From the NCBI RefSeq assembly GCF_011089895.1, contig NZ_JAANAT010000002.1, positions 434,001 to 498,000 on the forward strand: DNA of 64,000 nt, in the 5' to 3' direction. Shown here piece after piece: positions 61,009 through 64,000 of the stretch (position 1 is its first letter; every line of letters starts with the position of its first letter). Origin of the DNA: Mucilaginibacter inviolabilis (lineage in GTDB: Bacteria > Bacteroidota > Bacteroidia > Sphingobacteriales > Sphingobacteriaceae). The notes under the pieces were generated by a model that saw only the letters and a program-made list of their open reading frames with translations, had not been told where the DNA came from and did no database searches. The translations under genes were made by a program, and so were the position numbers.

Positions 61009-61697
61009 TGAAGCATCCACAATTGTATGTTTTTGCCGGACCCAATGGTGCCGGTAAGAGCACGCTGTCGGCGAGTATGCTTTTGCCTGGTACGCCCATA
61101 TTTGACGGTGATAAGGAGTTTGCATTGTTAAAGAAAGAATTCCCGTCCACCGATAGTGGCAATCTCTACGAAGCCGTAAATGGGCATATATTTTCCGATT
61201 GGAAGAATAAAGCAATGGAACAGTCGCTCGATTGTGCCTTTGAAACTAATTTCAGATCCTCAGAGGTGATGAACTCTGTAACTGAATTTAAAAAATCCGG
61301 TTATCAAGCCAGGCTCATCTTTTTCGGACTTGATAGCCTGGAGGCTTCTATCGAACGCGTAAAACTTCGGGTGGCGAATGGTGGTCATCAGGTTAGCCTG
61401 GATAATATAAAAGCTAATTATGAAATGGGATTGAAGAATTTGACTAAATACTATCAAGATTTCGACTCTGTTCACTTAGTGAAGAGCTTTGCATCAAATG
61501 AGTTAGATAGGAAGCTAACCTCCTATTTAACAATCGAGGCTGGCCAAATTGAGGAGCGAGCAGAATTAATTCCTGATTGGGCGAATGACCTTGTAAAAAC
61601 TGCTGAGTTAAATCAATATGCAAAAATCATGGACAAGCAGCAACCCGAACAGAATCAAGAAAATAAAAAAGATCAATCACGTGGAATTGGTCGGTAA
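61008..61697 (+). CDS. Zeta-toxin family kinase
   Basis: A 229-residue P-loop kinase. Walker A is F-A-G-P-N-G-A-G-K-S-T near residues 9-19; the catalytic acid lies in F-D-G-D-K-E-F; F-E-T-N-F-R-S follows, and an R-V-K-L-R-V-A-N-G-G-H lid provides arginines. Zeta toxins phosphorylate UDP-N-acetylglucosamine or related nucleotide sugars, blocking wall synthesis. This belongs to the non-epsilon group. The C-terminal 25 residues are a hydrophilic Gln/Asn/Lys tail that ends Q-S-R-G-I-G-R, close to the end of the relaxase. Confidence 0.88.
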   Translation: MKHPQLYVFAGPNGAGKSTLSASMLLPGTPIFDGDKEFALLKKEFPSTDSGNLYEAVNGHIFSDWKNKAMEQSLDCAFETNFRSSEVMNSVTEFKKSGYQARLIFFGLDSLEASIERVKLRVANGGHQVSLDNIKANYEMGLKNLTKYYQDFDSVHLVKSFASNELDRKLTSYLTIEAGQIEERAELIPDWANDLVKTAELNQYAKIMDKQQPEQNQENKKDQSRGIGR

Positions 61698-61737
61698 ACA
61701 TTCCATTTCACCGCGCTCGGCAAAGTTACCGACCGGC

Positions 61738-61814
61738 GGATGAAATGTAAAGGCTATACAAGCGAAGCATTTTAATTTGTTTTTTAGCGGTGCTTCGGCC
61801 TTGACATTTCATCC
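61738..61814. repeat. 11-base inverted repeat near the element's right end
   Basis: ggatgaaatgt (61738-61748) and its exact complement (61804-61814) enclose a stretch with agcgaagc and gcttcgg words. The chromosome-like genes restart at 61972, so this may mark the right end of the element or a terminator region. Confidence 0.45.
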
Positions 61815-61971
61815 ACCTTGCGCTTTTGGTGCCTAAGCGTTGAAAATGGGATGGTGAATTCAACTACTAATTAAGTTAGAATTTTATCTGTAAAAGAAAT
61901 GTCTTTAATAACAAGAACCTTATCATAAAGGAACATTTTTATGATAGTAAGGACAAGCAGGAAAGCCACCT

Positions 61972-62634
61972 TTAATCAATTTCTACACTAAACCCAGCCT
62001 CTCCGGCAGCATAAAATTCAATATTTCTCTTCTTGAAATGTTTAGCGTAGTTCTCATACCGTTGCTTCAGAAAAAAGTCTTTCGCATAGCCGTCGTGAAC
62101 CGGAAGTATATGCTTTGGATGAATTTTGTCGCCAAATTCAGCAACTTTCAGTTCGGTAGTAAAGGGTGCCATGATTGGAAGAATCAATAAATTTATTCCT
62201 TCATATGCATAAAGCTTTAGCTCAAACGAATCAACCGGATTCAATATTGTATCGTCAATAACGTAAGCTTGCATATCCGGGAAGGGGCTATCCAATATAG
62301 GCTCGTGAGCAACATTTAAAACATCCAAACTAAAAGGACCAATTGTCATTTCGCCTTCTTCGACAAGAATACTTTCCAAACCATTGGCAAAAAGTTCTTT
62401 CGAAACTTCTGCGTTAGTATAAATAGTAGCCTTACTTAGTTCAATTATCTTTTTCAAATTCTCCATATCCAAATGGTCGGGATGATTGTGGGTGATAATC
62501 ACCGATTGCACATCATTAAACATTTCCGCTGTGACTAACCCTTCAGCAAAAGAAAACTTTCCAGGATCAAATAGAATTTTAAAGCCAGTTTTTTCAAATA
62601 AAAGACAAGAATGAATGTATTTTGTAATCTTCAC
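61972..62634 (-). CDS. MBL-fold metallo-hydrolase (UlaG-like)
   Basis: A 220-residue metallo-beta-lactamase-fold protein. The first metal motif is I-T-H-N-H-P-D-H-L-D (HxHxDH); a later H-E-P region and I-L-P-V-H-D-G-Y complete the sites. It is of the small UlaG-like branch that hydrolyses cyclic or lactone substrates; the real substrate is unknown. It lies 4 bases after the DUF3606 gene on the minus strand. Confidence 0.88.
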   Translation of the reverse strand: MKITKYIHSCLLFEKTGFKILFDPGKFSFAEGLVTAEMFNDVQSVIITHNHPDHLDMENLKKIIELSKATIYTNAEVSKELFANGLESILVEEGEMTIGPFSLDVLNVAHEPILDSPFPDMQAYVIDDTILNPVDSFELKLYAYEGINLLILPIMAPFTTELKVAEFGDKIHPKHILPVHDGYAKDFFLKQRYENYAKHFKKRNIEFYAAGEAGFSVEID

Positions 62635-62638
62635 TACC

Positions 62639-62812
62639 TTATTTTTTTAAATACTTTTCTATTTCTTCTGTAGAGTTTCCTACTTTACTTATTGCGGACT
62701 TTAATTCATCGACTGAAATTTTAAAGTGTTTTGCCCAATACTCAAAATCATAAGCCTCACTTGATTCAAATTCCCTTTCGTCGCGCTCTTTAGCATTTAT
62801 CGATTCATCCAT
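62639..62812 (-). CDS. DUF3606-like small protein
   Basis: A 57-residue protein starting at ATG 62812 and ending TAA at 62639. The middle contains Y-W-A-K-H-F-K-I-S-V-D-E-L-K-S-A-I-S-K-V-G near residues 25-45, the DUF3606 pattern seen in many small bacterial proteins. It is acidic at the N-terminus and basic at the C-terminus. It is translated just ahead of the metallo-hydrolase gene (4-base gap). Function unknown; it resembles stress-related small proteins in other bacteria only by length. Confidence 0.75.
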   Translation of the reverse strand: MDESINAKERDEREFESSEAYDFEYWAKHFKISVDELKSAISKVGNSTEEIEKYLKK

Positions 62813-62997
62813 GTTTTAATTATTTATCTACTCAATAACATTAAGCACAAGTTATGGTTTCATTACCTGAGATTATACTTGTTTAACGAGTTATCTTATA
62901 ATTAGTAAAGCCTCAATAGCTTAATTGTCGTGGCTTACCGTCCTATAAAGTAAATCGTTGCTAACTAATTAAACATTTTGTTGTTTATGAAACACTT

Positions 62998-63387
62998 ATG
63001 TCAACCGAAGAAAACAAGCCAACCTCAAACCCCAGCGACCACCTCGCTAATGAAAGAACATTTTTAGCCTGGATCAGGACCAGTGTTGCCATAATGGGCT
63101 TCGGCTTTGTGGTGGTAAAATTTGCGCTTTTTATTAAACAGATCTCATTAGTCTTGAATACTAAACAAACCGTGTTACCCGGCAAAGGTTATTCTACACA
63201 AATTGGAATCTTACTGGTGGCCATTGGTGCTTTTATGGCTTTGTATTCGTACTTGAGATATCGAAATACGGAAAAGCAACTCTTAAATAAGGCCTATAAG
63301 CCATCACAGCTTCCTTCACTTTTACTAACCCTAGCTATTGTGATAGTAGGTGCCTTATTAGTGATCTACCTGATACCGGGTCTATAA
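62998..63387 (+). CDS. DUF202 membrane protein (YidH-like)
   Basis: A 129-residue protein with three membrane helices. The DUF202 signature is L-A-N-E-R-T-F-L-A-W-I-R-T-S-V-A near residues 17-32, then G-F-G-F-V-V-V-K-F. The spacing of helices (about 29-50, 68-85, 103-125) fits the family. Function is unknown in bacteria; eukaryotic relatives are vacuolar transporter accessory proteins. It stands alone. Confidence 0.9.
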   Translation: MSTEENKPTSNPSDHLANERTFLAWIRTSVAIMGFGFVVVKFALFIKQISLVLNTKQTVLPGKGYSTQIGILLVAIGAFMALYSYLRYRNTEKQLLNKAYKPSQLPSLLLTLAIVIVGALLVIYLIPGL

Positions 63388-63496
63388 TCAAAATTGTTTA
63401 ATAACATTTAGTTATTGAACATCATTAATCATGATAAAAATACCCTTCATTCTGTAATTACTTTTGATGTATTAAATAACAACAAAATATTACAAA

Positions 63497-63985
63497 ATGA
63501 AAAACTCAATAATCAAAACAGCACTTATCCTGATGGTATCAGGATTTACAATTAACGCCAATGCTGCAACAGGCGGTGTAAAAGCGCCAGAACAAGTTAC
63601 TGCTGAATTTACAGCTAAATATCCCGGCGCAGTACTTAAGGATTGGAAAATGGACAAAGCCGGTTACAAGGCAGAATTTAAGCTTAACCACAAAAAACAA
63701 ACTGCTGTTTACGCTGCAGACGGAACCTGGTTAAAAAGTTCGATAAAGCTAAGCGGGACCAAAGACATGCCGTTGGCAGTTAAAACTGCATTGAGGAACA
63801 GCAAATATGCTTCATTCTATGAAGATGAGATCAAGGAAGTTACCACCCAAAACGGAACGCTATATGTTTTAACCATTGACAATCATAGCGGAAGTACAAT
63901 GGCTACCGAGGGTTACGGCTCATGGGAAGATTACCAGATAATTTACGACATTAACGGCGCTCTTTTAAGCTTAAAAGAATTATAA
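63497..63985 (+). CDS. Secreted PepSY-like protein
   Basis: A 162-residue protein with a signal peptide (about 1-23, ending A-N-A-A). The mature part carries a PepSY-like (DUF2874) fold common in Bacteroidetes: F-T-A-K-Y-P-G-A-V-L-K-D-W and a paired Y-A-A-D-G-T-W-L hairpin, with a second, weaker repeat ending D-I-N-G-A-L. It is likely periplasmic. Related proteins resemble protease-inhibitor folds, but no role is established. The gene is complete, and 15 bases remain after it. Confidence 0.87.
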   Translation: MKNSIIKTALILMVSGFTINANAATGGVKAPEQVTAEFTAKYPGAVLKDWKMDKAGYKAEFKLNHKKQTAVYAADGTWLKSSIKLSGTKDMPLAVKTALRNSKYASFYEDEIKEVTTQNGTLYVLTIDNHSGSTMATEGYGSWEDYQIIYDINGALLSLKEL

Positions 63986-64000
63986 TAATCCTCTTAATAA

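Noticed and set aside
55081..61971. Direct-repeat att sites flanking the element
   Set aside because: No convincing matching core was found by eye on the two sides, so none is annotated.
1..64000. tRNA or rRNA genes
   Set aside because: None with a recognisable cloverleaf or rRNA core was found on reading both strands; a covariance-model search would be needed to exclude an unusual one.

Overview
The window looks like chromosome of a Bacteroidetes bacterium, most likely a Sphingobacteriaceae member close to Mucilaginibacter or Pedobacter. The reasons are moderate GC, -7 promoter elements of the TAnnTTTG type with weak ribosome binding sites, an alternative complex III (act) operon joined to an aa3 oxidase operon, and many families typical of the phylum (DUF4286, PorT-like barrels, PepSY-like proteins, fasciclin, MobC/relaxase pairs). 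No rRNA, tRNA or CRISPR array was seen.

Layout. 1-14200: housekeeping and envelope genes, namely a YraN-like nuclease, a glutamine cyclotransferase lipoprotein, an IS200/RAYT-type transposase beside an 88-bp tandem array, pgi, prfB with its programmed +1 frameshift, an esterase, a free-standing EF-Tu domain III homologue, a GNAT, a SirB1-like protein, a methyltransferase and three envelope proteins. 14375-15355: a deoxyhypusine-synthase-like enzyme without the usual catalytic lysine. 15610-33582: one long respiratory block, actABCDEF, then cox subunits II and I, ctaA, ctaB, two subunit III genes, subunit IV, a SCO-like protein and DUF420, followed by a tail-fibre-like surface protein and a small CxxC membrane protein. 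Quinol electrons would pass through ACIII hemes directly to the aa3 oxidase; ctaA/ctaB make heme A, and SCO and DUF420 are assembly candidates.

33692-53724: mixed chromosomal genes. Notable are an operon of a catalytically dead S9-peptidase-like lipoprotein with a histidine kinase and an OmpR regulator (38785-43031); a phosphoesterase/UbiA-like/methyltransferase operon; a VWA/VOC/AAA chelatase-like operon; a sugar kinase; two tandem JmjC-like cupin proteins; and a fasciclin protein. hemW follows at 53935-55056.

About 55150-61850 is a small integrated mobilizable element: tyrosine integrase, membrane protein, HTH protein, a broken primase-helicase/toprim chimera, a structured candidate oriT, MobC, relaxase, a coiled-coil membrane protein, and an antitoxin-like/zeta-toxin pair. 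The last genes overlap and read as one operon; relaxase and zeta toxin end in nearly the same seven residues. 61972-64000 returns to chromosomal small genes (metallo-hydrolase, DUF3606, DUF202, PepSY-like).

Gene boundaries are rich in repeats: long hairpins built from short degenerate repeats whose unit differs at each locus, plus four other dispersed palindromic families.
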